Of a stretch of DNA of 14,253 nt, positions 1 to 7,006 are shown in pieces. The notes under the pieces are model-generated. The model saw nothing but the letters and a program-made list of their open reading frames with translations. It did not search any database and had not been told where the DNA came from. A program made the position numbers and the translations under genes. Every line of letters begins with the position of its first letter. Position 1 is the first letter of the stretch. Source of the stretch: Clostridia bacterium (GTDB lineage Bacteria; Bacillota; Clostridia; Oscillospirales; CAG-272); NCBI GenBank assembly GCA_017504335.1, contig JAFVRI010000111.1, positions 1 through 14,253 on the forward strand, read 5' to 3'.

Positions 1-1
1 A

Positions 2-967
2 GTCTGCCAAAAATATGGGATCCCCGTGGCTGATTTTTTTGCCAGCGACGGATTTGTTCGCGGGCACAGCTTTCACGGAAAGACCGTGCTTTCCTATTCT
101 CAGGTCAAAGAAAAATACGGCAAGGAGAATCTGATTGTCCTCCTCTCCTTCGGCTCTTCTCTACCCGAGGTGCTTTCTCTCTTTGACCGAGTGGACGGGG
201 AGATCGAGCTGTATGCCCCCGACGTTCCCGTCTGCGGCGAATATCTTTTCACAAGCGATTTTTTTCGCACGCATCAAAAAGAAATTGAAACGGCAGAAGC
301 CTTGCTTGCCGACGAGGAATCCCGCCGCATTTACCGAGAGGTAATTGCCTACAAGCTGGACGGAACAATCGCCCATCTGAGGAACGCGGTCTCCTCCAAG
401 GATGAGGTCTATCGCTCCCTTCTCAGGGCGGTCTCCATCGAGCGTGCCGCCGATCTTGGAGCATACAACGGAGATACAATCCGAGAACTGATGACCTATG
501 CGCCAAAACTTTCCTACGTTGCCGCCATGGAGCCCGACCGCCGCAATTTCCGCAAGCTATCGGACTTTGCCGCCAGCTTGGGTATGCCACGGGTAGAGGC
601 GATCCATGCCGCTGCATGGGCTGAGAAAGCCACCCTGTCCTTTGCCGATTCGGGCAACCGAAATGCGGGGGCATTTGCCAAGGGAAAGCAGATCGACGTT
701 CCTGCACTGCCCCTGGATTCGGTCTTGCAGGGCGCCTCGGTGGACTATATCAAATACGACGTGGAGGGAGCGGAAAAGGAAGCCCTGATCGGCTCTCGGG
801 CAACCATTCAAGCCCACCATCCCCGTCTCCTTGTCTCCGCCTACCACCGAAGCGAGGACATCTTCGCCCTTCCCTTGCAGATCCACCAAATCGATCCCTC
901 CTACCGCCTCTATCTCCGCCGCTACCCTTACGTCCCCGCTTGGGATCTGAATCTGATTTGTGTGTAG
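2..967 (+). CDS. FkbM-family SAM-dependent methyltransferase, 5' end outside window
   Basis: The frame is open to the left window edge (codons from base 2), and the first visible possible start is a GTG at 26 with no ribosome binding site in the 25 bases before it. I therefore treat the gene as 5'-truncated. Counting from base 26 there are 313 residues. Residues 1-130 resemble the Rossmann-like N-terminal region often found ahead of FkbM domains. The SAM-binding motif I is ADLGAYNGD (about 142-150), followed by an acidic EPD (169-171), and the FkbM hallmark IKYDVEGAE is at 242-250. FkbM enzymes O-methylate sugars or other small molecules, often in surface glycan or natural-product pathways; the substrate here cannot be read from the sequence. 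It converges on leuS and ends in TAG directly followed by a repeat array. Family call is firm; true start is unknown. Confidence 0.88.
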   Translation, partial: VCQKYGIPVADFFASDGFVRGHSFHGKTVLSYSQVKEKYGKENLIVLLSFGSSLPEVLSLFDRVDGEIELYAPDVPVCGEYLFTSDFFRTHQKEIETAEALLADEESRRIYREVIAYKLDGTIAHLRNAVSSKDEVYRSLLRAVSIERAADLGAYNGDTIRELMTYAPKLSYVAAMEPDRRNFRKLSDFAASLGMPRVEAIHAAAWAEKATLSFADSGNRNAGAFAKGKQIDVPALPLDSVLQGASVDYIKYDVEGAEKEALIGSRATIQAHHPRLLVSAYHRSEDIFALPLQIHQIDPSYRLYLRRYPYVPAWDLNLICV

Positions 968-976
968 GAGATGCGA

Positions 977-1032
977 AGGACGCGGGGGACGCGGTCGCTT
1001 TTGAAAAAGCTCCGCAAAACTTTTCATACAAA
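977..1032 (+). repeat. Stop-proximal repeat, left copy
   Basis: Two 9-base units, AGGACGCGG (977-985) and GGGACGCGG (986-994), lead into a core at 994-1032. The core contains a short hairpin, GCTTTT/AAAAGC (997-1010), followed by CTCCGCAAAACTTTTCATAC. The core is identical, in reverse complement, to 1366-1404; adding the neighbouring G gives a 40-base match. A degenerate extra unit reaches back to the last bases of the methyltransferase TAG stop. The element lies in the same orientation relative to its gene as the right copy does to leuS. Confidence 0.85.
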
Positions 1033-1104
1033 TGATTTCTTGGTTCCTTATGCACGTTTCTCGTTTTTGTGTAAGGGATAGGCGATTGTTTTTTCTCTAA
1101 GGTA

Positions 1105-1148
1105 GAAATCCGTGGACGGCTGCTGCGCCACCACGGATTTCTTTTTTT
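1105..1148 (+). terminator. Rho-independent terminator behind the methyltransferase gene
   Basis: GAAATCCGTGG (1105-1115) pairs perfectly with CCACGGATTTC (1131-1141), with a 15-base loop, followed by seven T residues (1142-1148). The T-tract is only on the plus-strand side, so it most likely ends the methyltransferase transcript about 140 bases past the stop. Confidence 0.85.
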
Positions 1149-1195
1149 AACGGCAGAATAATCCCTTTCTTTCTCGGGGCATCGAGGACGTAAGA

Positions 1196-1228
1196 AACAA
1201 AAAGCCTTCCCCAGTGGGTGAAGGCTTT
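1196..1228 (-). terminator. Second minus-strand terminator downstream of leuS
   Basis: AAAGCCTTC (1201-1209) pairs with GAAGGCTTT (1220-1228), extended inward by CCC/GGG with one bulged base. Reading the minus strand, the stem is followed by TTTTTGTTTCTT. It lies after the hairpin at 1260-1293 in the direction of leuS transcription, so it looks like a back-up terminator. Confidence 0.7.
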
Positions 1229-1245
1229 GAGATTTCCTACGCTCC

Positions 1246-1293
1246 GTTATAAAAAAGAAGAAAACCGTCGGGACGTAGGGTCCGACGGTTTTC
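1246..1293 (-). terminator. First minus-strand terminator downstream of leuS
   Basis: GAAAACCGTCGGGAC (1260-1274) pairs with GTCCGACGGTTTTC (1280-1293), 14 base pairs with one bulged G and a tight loop. On the minus strand the stem runs into a pyrimidine-rich tract, CTTCTTTTTTAT. It is the first strong hairpin met by leuS transcripts, about 140 bases past the stop. Confidence 0.75.
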
Positions 1294-1365
1294 AACCTCA
1301 GAGAAAAAACAATATCGTTTTACAAAAATCATGACGAGAACAATGTAGAAGGGTTAATCCATAAT

Positions 1366-1431
1366 TTTGTATGAAAAGTTTTGCGGAGCTTTTTCAAAAG
1401 CGACCCGCATCCTCCGCATCCTCCGCGTCCT
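1366..1431 (-). repeat. Stop-proximal repeat, right copy
   Basis: The core (1366-1404) is the exact reverse complement of 994-1032. On the minus strand it is preceded by three 9-base units of the form AGGAYGCGG (plus-strand 1405-1413, 1414-1422 and 1423-1431), and the first of these begins with the last A of the leuS TAA stop. Antisense to leuS the core reads as a short open frame starting MKSFAELFQKRP; the same peptide appears antisense to the left copy, which is a by-product of the repeat and not a gene. Confidence 0.85.
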
Positions 1432-3836
1432 TACCGCACAACGATGTTGACGATCTTGTTGGGAACGGCGATCTCCTTGACGATGGTCTTTCCTTCCAGA
1501 GCCGCCTGCACCGTTTCGTCTGCCTTTGCCAGAGCGATGGCATCGTCCTTGGGACAGTTCATGGGGATCTGAATGGTAGAGCGAACCTTTCCGTTGATCT
1601 GTACGGCGATCTCCACCGTATTGTCCACGGTCTTTGCCTCGTCATACTCGGGCCATGCGGACAAAGAGCAAAGCTCCTTCATGCCAAGGTCCTCCCAGAT
1701 CTCCTCGCAGAGGTGAGGAGCGAAGGGGCAAAGCAGACGGGTCAGGATCGACAGCTCGTCACGGGTCAAGGAACCGAAGTCATGAATCTCATTCACGAGA
1801 GTCATCATTGCCGCGATAGCGGTGTTGAACTTCATATCCTCGATGTCATTCGTCACCTTCTTAACGGTCTTATGGAAGAGACGCTCCATCTTATCGGAGG
1901 AAATGCCCTCGCCCTTTACCATTTCGGGCAGGTCTGCAATGCGCTCAAGGAATCTCTTGCATCCCTTCACGCTGCTATCCGACCAAGGAGCGGCAGCACC
2001 GTAATCGCCCATAAACAGAATGTATACACGAAGCACGTCGGCACCGTACTGATCGACCACCTCGTTGGGGTCCACCACGTTTCCGCGGGACTTGGACATT
2101 TTTTCGCCATCGGGTCCGAGGATCAGACCTTGTGCGGTTCTTTTTGCGTAAGGCTCCTCGGTATTGACCTCGCCCATATCGTAAAGGAACTTATGCCAGA
2201 AGCGGGAATAGATCATGTGACGGGTCACGTGCTCCATACCGCCGTTGTACCAGTCAACGGGCATCCAGTATTTCAGCTTTTCGGGATCTGCCAGGCACTT
2301 ATCGTTCTTAGGATCCACGTAGCGCAGGAAATACCAGGAAGAGCCTGCCCACTGGGGCATAGTATCGGTCTCACGCTTGGCATCCTTGCCACAGACGGGA
2401 CACTTGCAGTTGACGAACTCCTCGATTCTTGCCAAGGGGCTCTCTCCGCCCTCTCCGGGCGCAAACTCCTTCACGGGAGGCAGACGGAGCGGCAGCTCCT
2501 CCTCGGGAACGGGAACCATTCCGCAGTGAGGACAGTGCACGATCGGGATGGGCTCACCCCAGTATCTCTGGCGGTTGAATGCCCAGTCCTTCATCTTGAA
2601 CTGAACGCCCTCTTCACCGATGCCCTTCTCCTCTAAGTATTCGATCATCCGCTTGATAGAGTCCTTCTTATTGGTAAAGCCGTTGAGGAAGTCGGAGTTG
2701 ACCATCTCACCGTCACCGGTATAGGCGGCAGTCTCAATGTCTCCGCCCTTAATGACCTCCACGATGTCGATGCCGAACTTCTTGGCAAACTCATAGTCAC
2801 GCTCATCGTGTGCGGGCACAGCCATAATGGCGTCCGTACCGTAGCCCATCATCACGTAATCGGCAGCATAGATCGGGATCTTCTTGCCGTTCAGGGGGTT
2901 AATACCCGCAATGCCCTCGATCTTCACACCGGTCTTATCCTTATTAAGCTGGGTTCTCTGGAATTCGGTCTTCTTTGCGCACTCCTCTCGATACGCCTCA
3001 ATGGCATCCATATTCGTGATTTTATCACGGTAACGGGTGAGCATGGGATGCTCGGGAGCGATGACCATAAAGGTCACACCGAAGAGGGTATCAGGACGGG
3101 TGGTATAGATCCGCAGGGTCTCGTCGGTTCCGTCCACACGGAAGTTGACGAACGCACCCGTGGATTTTCCGATCCAGTTGACCTGTTGCTGCTTAACCTG
3201 AGGAAGATAGTCTACATCCTCCAAGCCCGAAAGCAGGCGATCTGCGTACTTGGTGATACGGAGGTACCAAACATCCTTGGATTTCTGCACGATATCGTTG
3301 TGGCAGATGTCGCACTTACCGCCCTGGGAGTCCTCATTGGAAAGAACCACCTTACAGTGAGGGCAGTAGTTAACCAGTGCCGTATCACGGAAGGCAAGCC
3401 CGTTCTTGAACAGCTCCAAGAAAATATGTTGGGTCCACTTATAGTAGTTCTCATCGGTGGTATCGATGGTTCTCGTCCAGTCGAAGGAGAAGCCGACCTT
3501 TTTGAGCTGACCCGTGAACTTTTCGATGTTGGCATCGGTCAGGATTCTGGGGTGGGTATTAAACTTGATGGCAGAGTTTTCGGTGGGAAGTCCGAATGCG
3601 TCGAAGCCAATGGGAAACAGAACATTGTAGCCCTGCATTCTTCTCTTACGGCTGACGATCTCCAATCCCGAATATGCCTTGATGTGTCCCACGTGCATAC
3701 CCGATCCGCTGGGATAGGGGAATTCTACAAGGCCAAAGAATTTGGGCTTATCGGAATGATCTTTCGCCTCAAATGCCTTTTTTTCCTCCCAGACCCTTTG
3801 CCACTTTTTTTCAATGGATGTGTAATCGTATTTCAT
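1431..3836 (-). CDS. leuS: Leucyl-tRNA synthetase
   Basis: This class I aminoacyl-tRNA synthetase charges tRNA-Leu with leucine in the cytoplasm. With the ATG at 3836 it has 801 residues, a usual bacterial length. The HIGH-type motif is HVGH (48-51, in PYPSGSGMHVGH) and the KMSKS motif is at 579-583 (followed by RGN). The CP1 editing domain shows TTRPDTLFG and AVPAHDERDYEFA. Cysteine pairs of zinc-binding type occur (CPHC with CDIC; CPHCG; CPVCG). The C-terminal IAVQINGKVRSTIQIP strand is typical. An in-frame TTG at 3872 overlaps the rsfS stop, but the ATG at 3836 begins the family-typical MKYDYTSIEKKWQ and has a purine-rich AGAAAGAAG upstream. It is cotranscribed with rsfS. The gap to rsfS (32 bases) leaves no room for a T-box leader. 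Confidence 0.97.
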   Translation of the reverse strand: MKYDYTSIEKKWQRVWEEKKAFEAKDHSDKPKFFGLVEFPYPSGSGMHVGHIKAYSGLEIVSRKRRMQGYNVLFPIGFDAFGLPTENSAIKFNTHPRILTDANIEKFTGQLKKVGFSFDWTRTIDTTDENYYKWTQHIFLELFKNGLAFRDTALVNYCPHCKVVLSNEDSQGGKCDICHNDIVQKSKDVWYLRITKYADRLLSGLEDVDYLPQVKQQQVNWIGKSTGAFVNFRVDGTDETLRIYTTRPDTLFGVTFMVIAPEHPMLTRYRDKITNMDAIEAYREECAKKTEFQRTQLNKDKTGVKIEGIAGINPLNGKKIPIYAADYVMMGYGTDAIMAVPAHDERDYEFAKKFGIDIVEVIKGGDIETAAYTGDGEMVNSDFLNGFTNKKDSIKRMIEYLEEKGIGEEGVQFKMKDWAFNRQRYWGEPIPIVHCPHCGMVPVPEEELPLRLPPVKEFAPGEGGESPLARIEEFVNCKCPVCGKDAKRETDTMPQWAGSSWYFLRYVDPKNDKCLADPEKLKYWMPVDWYNGGMEHVTRHMIYSRFWHKFLYDMGEVNTEEPYAKRTAQGLILGPDGEKMSKSRGNVVDPNEVVDQYGADVLRVYILFMGDYGAAAPWSDSSVKGCKRFLERIADLPEMVKGEGISSDKMERLFHKTVKKVTNDIEDMKFNTAIAAMMTLVNEIHDFGSLTRDELSILTRLLCPFAPHLCEEIWEDLGMKELCSLSAWPEYDEAKTVDNTVEIAVQINGKVRSTIQIPMNCPKDDAIALAKADETVQAALEGKTIVKEIAVPNKIVNIVVR

Positions 3837-3868
3837 GTCAATTCTTCTTTCTTGTATTTTTCGGGAGA

Positions 3869-4237
3869 TCAATCTCCGTAAAGCTTGTCTAAGTTATAAA
3901 ATTCTCTCGCCTCGCGGTTGAAGATGTGAACAATCACGTTGCTGTAATCCACGAGCAACCACGTGTTGTTGTCACGTCCCTCCACCTGATAGGGGTTCAC
4001 CCCGCGCAAGCCGATCCGATATTCGGTCTCGTCCGCCAGCGCCTTGATCTGCGTACCCGTATTACCCGTGCAAAGCACAAAGTAGTCGGCGATCTCGGTC
4101 TTTCCTTCGACGCAAAGCACCTTAATGTCTCTTCCCTTTTTGGAATCCAGCACCTCGGCGATGGCCTCTGCCAGCTCACGGGGCGATGCATTTTCCAGAG
4201 ACGGAAGCGCCTCCGTTACGTTTTGGTTCTGATCCAT
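3869..4237 (-). CDS. rsfS: Ribosome silencing factor RsfS (YbeB/Iojap family)
   Basis: RsfS binds ribosomal protein uL14 on the large subunit and blocks subunit joining, lowering translation under nutrient limitation. The whole Iojap domain is visible: DYFVLCTGNTGTQIKALAD, the EGRDNNTWLLVDYSNVIVH block and the C-terminal FYNLDKLYGD. Length is about 122 residues, normal for the family. The start is uncertain: a GTG at 4246 lies only 3 bases from the AAGAAAGG site, while the ATG at 4237 lies 12 bases away; I prefer the ATG. A strong promoter lies directly upstream, and leuS follows closely. The linkage nadD-yqeK-rsfS is widespread in Firmicutes. Confidence 0.93.
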   Translation of the reverse strand: MDQNQNVTEALPSLENASPRELAEAIAEVLDSKKGRDIKVLCVEGKTEIADYFVLCTGNTGTQIKALADETEYRIGLRGVNPYQVEGRDNNTWLLVDYSNVIVHIFNREAREFYNLDKLYGD

Positions 4238-4271
4238 TCCATACACCAGCCTTTCTTATACATACCCTATT

Positions 4272-4300
4272 ATTGTAATGCAAAACCTTCATTTTGTCAA
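4272..4300 (-). promoter_or_regulatory. Sigma-A promoter for rsfS-leuS
   Basis: On the minus strand the -35 box is TTGACA (4295-4300), the spacer is 17 bases and the -10 box is TACAAT (4272-4277). The -35 is consensus and the -10 has one mismatch. Transcription should start near 4265, giving a short leader of about 20-30 bases before rsfS. The promoter sits in the 73-base gap after the LCP gene, so rsfS and leuS can be expressed apart from the upstream genes. Confidence 0.85.
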
Positions 4301-4319
4301 TAGGCTTTGCGTCTTCTTT

Positions 4320-5360
4320 TCATGTTCTTGGGATGGATATTCCGCTCTCTCCGATCTCCCTCGAGGTATAGATCCGATAGGAGATCTTCGATTCATAGAT
4401 CCGCCTGAAGGCTTCGCTGTTGGCATTCAAAAACGATTTTTGCGGATCAAAGCCTTCCTGTTCCTTGCCGAAATGATCCGAAAGCAACGCTTCCATTCCT
4501 TTGGCGGACAGAACATAATACGAGCCGCCATTCTTACCCACGGCATCTTCACCGGGCGCGGTCACAAACAGGATCTTCTCCGAGGACAGCTCCATTGTCG
4601 CCTCGGACAGCATAAACAAATCGGAAGCACCGAGATCGGTATCCACATCCTCTAATATTGCGGCGGCAAGACGAGCCAGCCCCATGGGAGAGCGAAGCGC
4701 CAGCGCCTTCCTGACAAAGGCGGCAAGGAATTGCTTTTGCGCATCCAGCCGTCCAAGGTCTCCACGCACGTAATCCGCCCGATAACGGACAAACCATTCC
4801 GCTTCTTTCCCGTCAAGAAGCTGTGTTCCTTTCTTTAAGTGAATGGAAAGCCCTTGTATGGGATCCTCGTAATCCATAGGCTCATCCAAGGTCAGCTCTA
4901 CCCCTCCTAAGGCATCCACCCCCTTGCGAAAGGCATCGGGCGAGAGACGAACATACCGATCGATGGAGATACCAAGCGTCTGTTCCATGGCTTGCCGAAA
5001 GGCGGGCATTCCGCCCAATGCGGCAGGAGCTCCATTGATCTTCCGATAGGAGCCTTCTCCCAATCGGGCATAGGTGTCTCTGGGAATCTGCAGTACAGAC
5101 AGGGTATTTTGGTCACGGTCCAAGGACAGAAGCATCATGACGTCGCAAAGTCCCGAGGTTCGGTCCTTTGCCGCCACCAGTACACGGAAGCAGCCCTCGA
5201 GGGCATGGTCCGCATCCACCGCTTCTTCCCCCGCTACCCTTTCTCCCGATAAGCTCATCGCGCACAAAAGTGCCGTCAGCAAAGCAATTCCGAGAATCCA
5301 GACAAGAGAGGAAGCTATCTGTTTTGTTTGATTGAGTTTGCGATTGTTGAAGGGTTTCAT
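4320..5360 (-). CDS. LytR-CpsA-Psr (LCP) family cell-wall polymer transferase
   Basis: LCP proteins move glycopolymers such as teichoic acids from lipid carriers onto peptidoglycan at the outer membrane face of the cell. The 346-residue product has a short cytoplasmic N-terminus, one membrane segment (about 16-37) and an extracellular LCP domain. Visible domain marks are CDVMMLLSLDRDQ (72-84), the QIPRDTY motif (91-97), KINGA (108-112), and the RYR...DLGRLDAQKQF block (192-211) containing the arginines and aspartate that bind the pyrophosphate lipid head. I chose the ATG at 5360 because AAGGAG lies 7 bases upstream; the ATG at 5396 has no such site. Its ribosome binding site is inside a long hairpin (listed separately). 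Position between yqeK and rsfS is common in Clostridia. The exact polymer is not evident. Confidence 0.92.
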   Translation of the reverse strand: MKPFNNRKLNQTKQIASSLVWILGIALLTALLCAMSLSGERVAGEEAVDADHALEGCFRVLVAAKDRTSGLCDVMMLLSLDRDQNTLSVLQIPRDTYARLGEGSYRKINGAPAALGGMPAFRQAMEQTLGISIDRYVRLSPDAFRKGVDALGGVELTLDEPMDYEDPIQGLSIHLKKGTQLLDGKEAEWFVRYRADYVRGDLGRLDAQKQFLAAFVRKALALRSPMGLARLAAAILEDVDTDLGASDLFMLSEATMELSSEKILFVTAPGEDAVGKNGGSYYVLSAKGMEALLSDHFGKEQEGFDPQKSFLNANSEAFRRIYESKISYRIYTSREIGESGISIPRT

Positions 5361-5363
5361 TCC

Positions 5364-5428
5364 AACGCTCCTTCGGTCGAATTCATATGGATTCATATGA
5401 AAAATCCAATATGTATCGACCGAGCGTT
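5364..5428 (-). promoter_or_regulatory. Long hairpin overlapping the LCP ribosome binding site
   Basis: AACGCTC pairs with GAGCGTT (5364-5370 with 5422-5428), GGTCGA with TCGACC (5375-5380 with 5416-5421), CATAT with ATATG (5384-5388 with 5409-5413) and GGATT with AATCC (5389-5393 with 5403-5407). That makes 23 pairs, with a four-base bulge, a small internal loop, a one-base bulge and a nine-base loop. In the minus-strand RNA the bulge is GAAG, and the AAGGAG site of the LCP gene is split between this bulge and the basal stem. There is no T-tract, so it is not an ordinary terminator. It fills almost all of the space between the yqeK stop and the LCP start. A role in lowering LCP translation, or in RNA processing, is inference. 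Confidence 0.6.
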
Positions 5429-5429
5429 G

Positions 5430-6065
5430 TCAGATTTCTTCGGAAAGCTTTTGGGTGATCAGCTCGTTTCTCGCCTCGAAGCTATCGGGGCTGATAGGCG
5501 TTCCTTCCTCTAAAAGTCCCTTCATGGTCATATCAAAGGAGAGAATGAGAGTATCTCTCAGGTGTGCCAGTCGCGCCTTCTCTTCCATTTCCTCGGGATG
5601 GGGCTCGAAAAAGAAATTTCGCAATCGCACACAATCCTCGAAGGTACGGGAAAGATCAATGTAATCCGCCAGATATACCAGCTGCTCGCAAAGGGTCATT
5701 CCTCTGCGCCCCGTGGTATGATAGCGCACACAGGAGATCAGCTCCTCATCGGCAAAGGCGGGATAATCCTCGGGGATCATTGCCGCCGCCGTTCTTGCGT
5801 GAAAGGTTTTTGGAGCAAACAAATCCTCCTTCGTCACCGTCAAAGCGTAACGTGCGCAAAGCATGAGCTGGTAATCTTTTTTATACTCCTTGGTAATATC
5901 GTGCAGCAGTGCCGCGCCCCGCAGCATGGGGATCTTGTCAGGGGCATACAGCGCACCGAGGCGCGCCACCATGCGCTCCACCTCCACCGTGTGGCGATAA
6001 CGCTTTTCCGACATTTTTTCGGAAAGGCTCTCTCTCAGCTCACGGAGCATTTCTTCGGTGATCAT
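5430..6065 (-). CDS. yqeK: HD-domain Ap4A hydrolase, YqeK family
   Basis: YqeK enzymes are HD-domain phosphohydrolases shown to split diadenosine tetraphosphate (Ap4A) symmetrically into two ADP. The 211-residue product keeps the metal-binding set in order: H25 (RYRHTVEV), H55-D56 (ALLHDITKE), H89 (KTFHART), H116 (RYHTTGR) and D134 (YLADYID). The start ATG at 6065 overlaps the nadD stop in an ATGA, with AGGAGG a few bases upstream inside nadD, so translation is likely coupled. Linkage to nadD is a long-standing feature of Firmicutes. Confidence 0.94.
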   Translation of the reverse strand: MITEEMLRELRESLSEKMSEKRYRHTVEVERMVARLGALYAPDKIPMLRGAALLHDITKEYKKDYQLMLCARYALTVTKEDLFAPKTFHARTAAAMIPEDYPAFADEELISCVRYHTTGRRGMTLCEQLVYLADYIDLSRTFEDCVRLRNFFFEPHPEEMEEKARLAHLRDTLILSFDMTMKGLLEEGTPISPDSFEARNELITQKLSEEI

Positions 6066-6703
6066 GCGTCCTCCTCTTCCCGATACAGGCGGTTTTCCTC
6101 AATGAACCGTGCCACGCCTTCGGGAACCATTGCGGATATGTCCTTGCCTGTCTTGACCGCGCTTCGGATCTCGGTGGAGGAGATCGGAATGGGATCGGTG
6201 ACGATCCGACGGAACATCACACCGTATTTTTGGTAGTATTCCGTGATCTTCTCTACCACCCGATTGCCAAGCACGGGATCGTTTTCCCGTCGCACATACA
6301 CGGGATAGCACATTTTGAAAATATCCTCAAACCGATACCACTGATCGAAGGTCAGAACCATATCGGTTCCACACATAAGAAACAGCCTTGTGTTCTCTCT
6401 CTGCAACTCTTTTAAGGTATCGTAGGTATAGCTTTTTCCGCCTCTGCGGATCTCTACGTCGGAGATCACCACACCGTCCACCCCCTCAAAGGCAAGCTCG
6501 CACATTTTCAAGCGGTAAAGGGGATCGTCCGAGCGGTCGATCTGCTTGTGGGGAGGCAGGTAGGTGGGAATGATGAAGAGGTAGTCCAGCTTCATCTGCT
6601 CCATAAATGCCTTTGCCGCCGCCACGTGTCCGTTGTGGATGGGCGCAAAGGTTCCGCCGTAAATTCCCACGCGGAGCATATCCATTCCGTTCATGCCCGT
6701 CAT
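6062..6703 (-). CDS. nadD: Nicotinate-nucleotide adenylyltransferase
   Basis: NadD joins nicotinate mononucleotide and ATP to make nicotinate adenine dinucleotide in NAD synthesis. The nucleotidyltransferase fold is marked by GGTFAPIHNGH (16-26, counted from 6703) and ISSTEIR (174-180); FIIPTYLPPHK and GTDMVLTFDQWYRFE are also typical. The usual Asp after GGTF is Ala here. Four in-frame ATGs lie close together (6703, 6694, 6685, 6679). I list 6703 because it overlaps the yhbY stop as ATGA, but the family-typical start would be 6679 (MLRVGIYGG), which would give 205 residues. It overlaps yqeK by 4 bases at its other end. Confidence 0.95.
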   Translation of the reverse strand: MTGMNGMDMLRVGIYGGTFAPIHNGHVAAAKAFMEQMKLDYLFIIPTYLPPHKQIDRSDDPLYRLKMCELAFEGVDGVVISDVEIRRGGKSYTYDTLKELQRENTRLFLMCGTDMVLTFDQWYRFEDIFKMCYPVYVRRENDPVLGNRVVEKITEYYQKYGVMFRRIVTDPIPISSTEIRSAVKTGKDISAMVPEGVARFIEENRLYREEEDA

Positions 6704-6987
6704 AACTCGATCTTTTTGTGGTTGACCGATTCACGATAGAGAATGATCTTTCTGCCGATGACGCCGACCACCTCTGCGTCGGTGGCCTCGGACAGCGCAT
6801 CCGCCACCTCTCTGGGGGTCTCCATGCTGTTTTCCAGTACACCCAGCTTGATCAGCTCTCTTGCCTCCAATGCGTCGGACACGGTCTTGATCAGATTCTC
6901 TCCGATGCCGCCCTTTCCGATCTGCATGATGGTGGGAATGCCATTGGCAAGTCCGCGCAAATACGCGCGCTGCTTTGATGTAATCAT
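6700..6987 (-). CDS. yhbY: YhbY/CRS1 (CRM-domain) ribosome-associated RNA-binding protein
   Basis: This small protein of 95 residues is a single CRM domain, a fold that binds pre-50S ribosomal particles in bacteria. The conserved GxxG loop is seen as GKGG (24-27), followed by the typical ELIKLGVLEN and VVGVIGRKIILYR segments. The frame is open further upstream to 7080, but that would overlap rdgB by 74 bases and add an unconserved tail. The ATG at 6987 lies 19 bases after the rdgB stop and begins the family-typical MITSKQRAYLRGLA. The ribosome binding site is only a weak purine run. Confidence 0.93.
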   Translation of the reverse strand: MITSKQRAYLRGLANGIPTIMQIGKGGIGENLIKTVSDALEARELIKLGVLENSMETPREVADALSEATDAEVVGVIGRKIILYRESVNHKKIEL

Positions 6988-7006
6988 AGGATTTCTCTCT
7001 TTTCTT

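Larger units (their letters stand above)
968..1430. other. Gene-free convergent intergenic region
   Basis: These 463 bases separate the methyltransferase stop from the leuS stop. I see no credible gene. The region contains two copies of an inverted repeat at its edges, one plus-strand terminator and two minus-strand terminators, each listed separately. The stretches between the hairpins (about 1149-1190 and 1294-1365) are AT-rich and show nothing I can name. Confidence 0.8.

Noticed and set aside
1405..1431. CRISPR array
   Set aside because: The units are 9 bases, directly adjacent and without spacers, and no cas genes are present.
1371..2636. 421-codon open frame on the plus strand opposite leuS, starting MKSFAELFQKRP
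   Set aside because: The first residues come from the intergenic repeat and the rest is antisense to conserved leuS sequence. The same first 12 residues occur opposite the left repeat copy, so they reflect the repeat.
3837..3872. TTG start for leuS at 3872 overlapping the rsfS stop
   Set aside because: The extra 12 residues are not typical of LeuS, and the ATG at 3836 has its own purine-rich site and the usual N-terminus.
3837..4319. T-box leader upstream of leuS or rsfS
   Set aside because: The gap before leuS is 32 bases and the rsfS leader is only about 20-30 bases, far too short for a T-box.
5361..5396. ATG at 5396 as the LCP start
   Set aside because: It has no ribosome binding site, while the ATG at 5360 has AAGGAG at 7 bases; the added 12 residues lie within the hairpin region.
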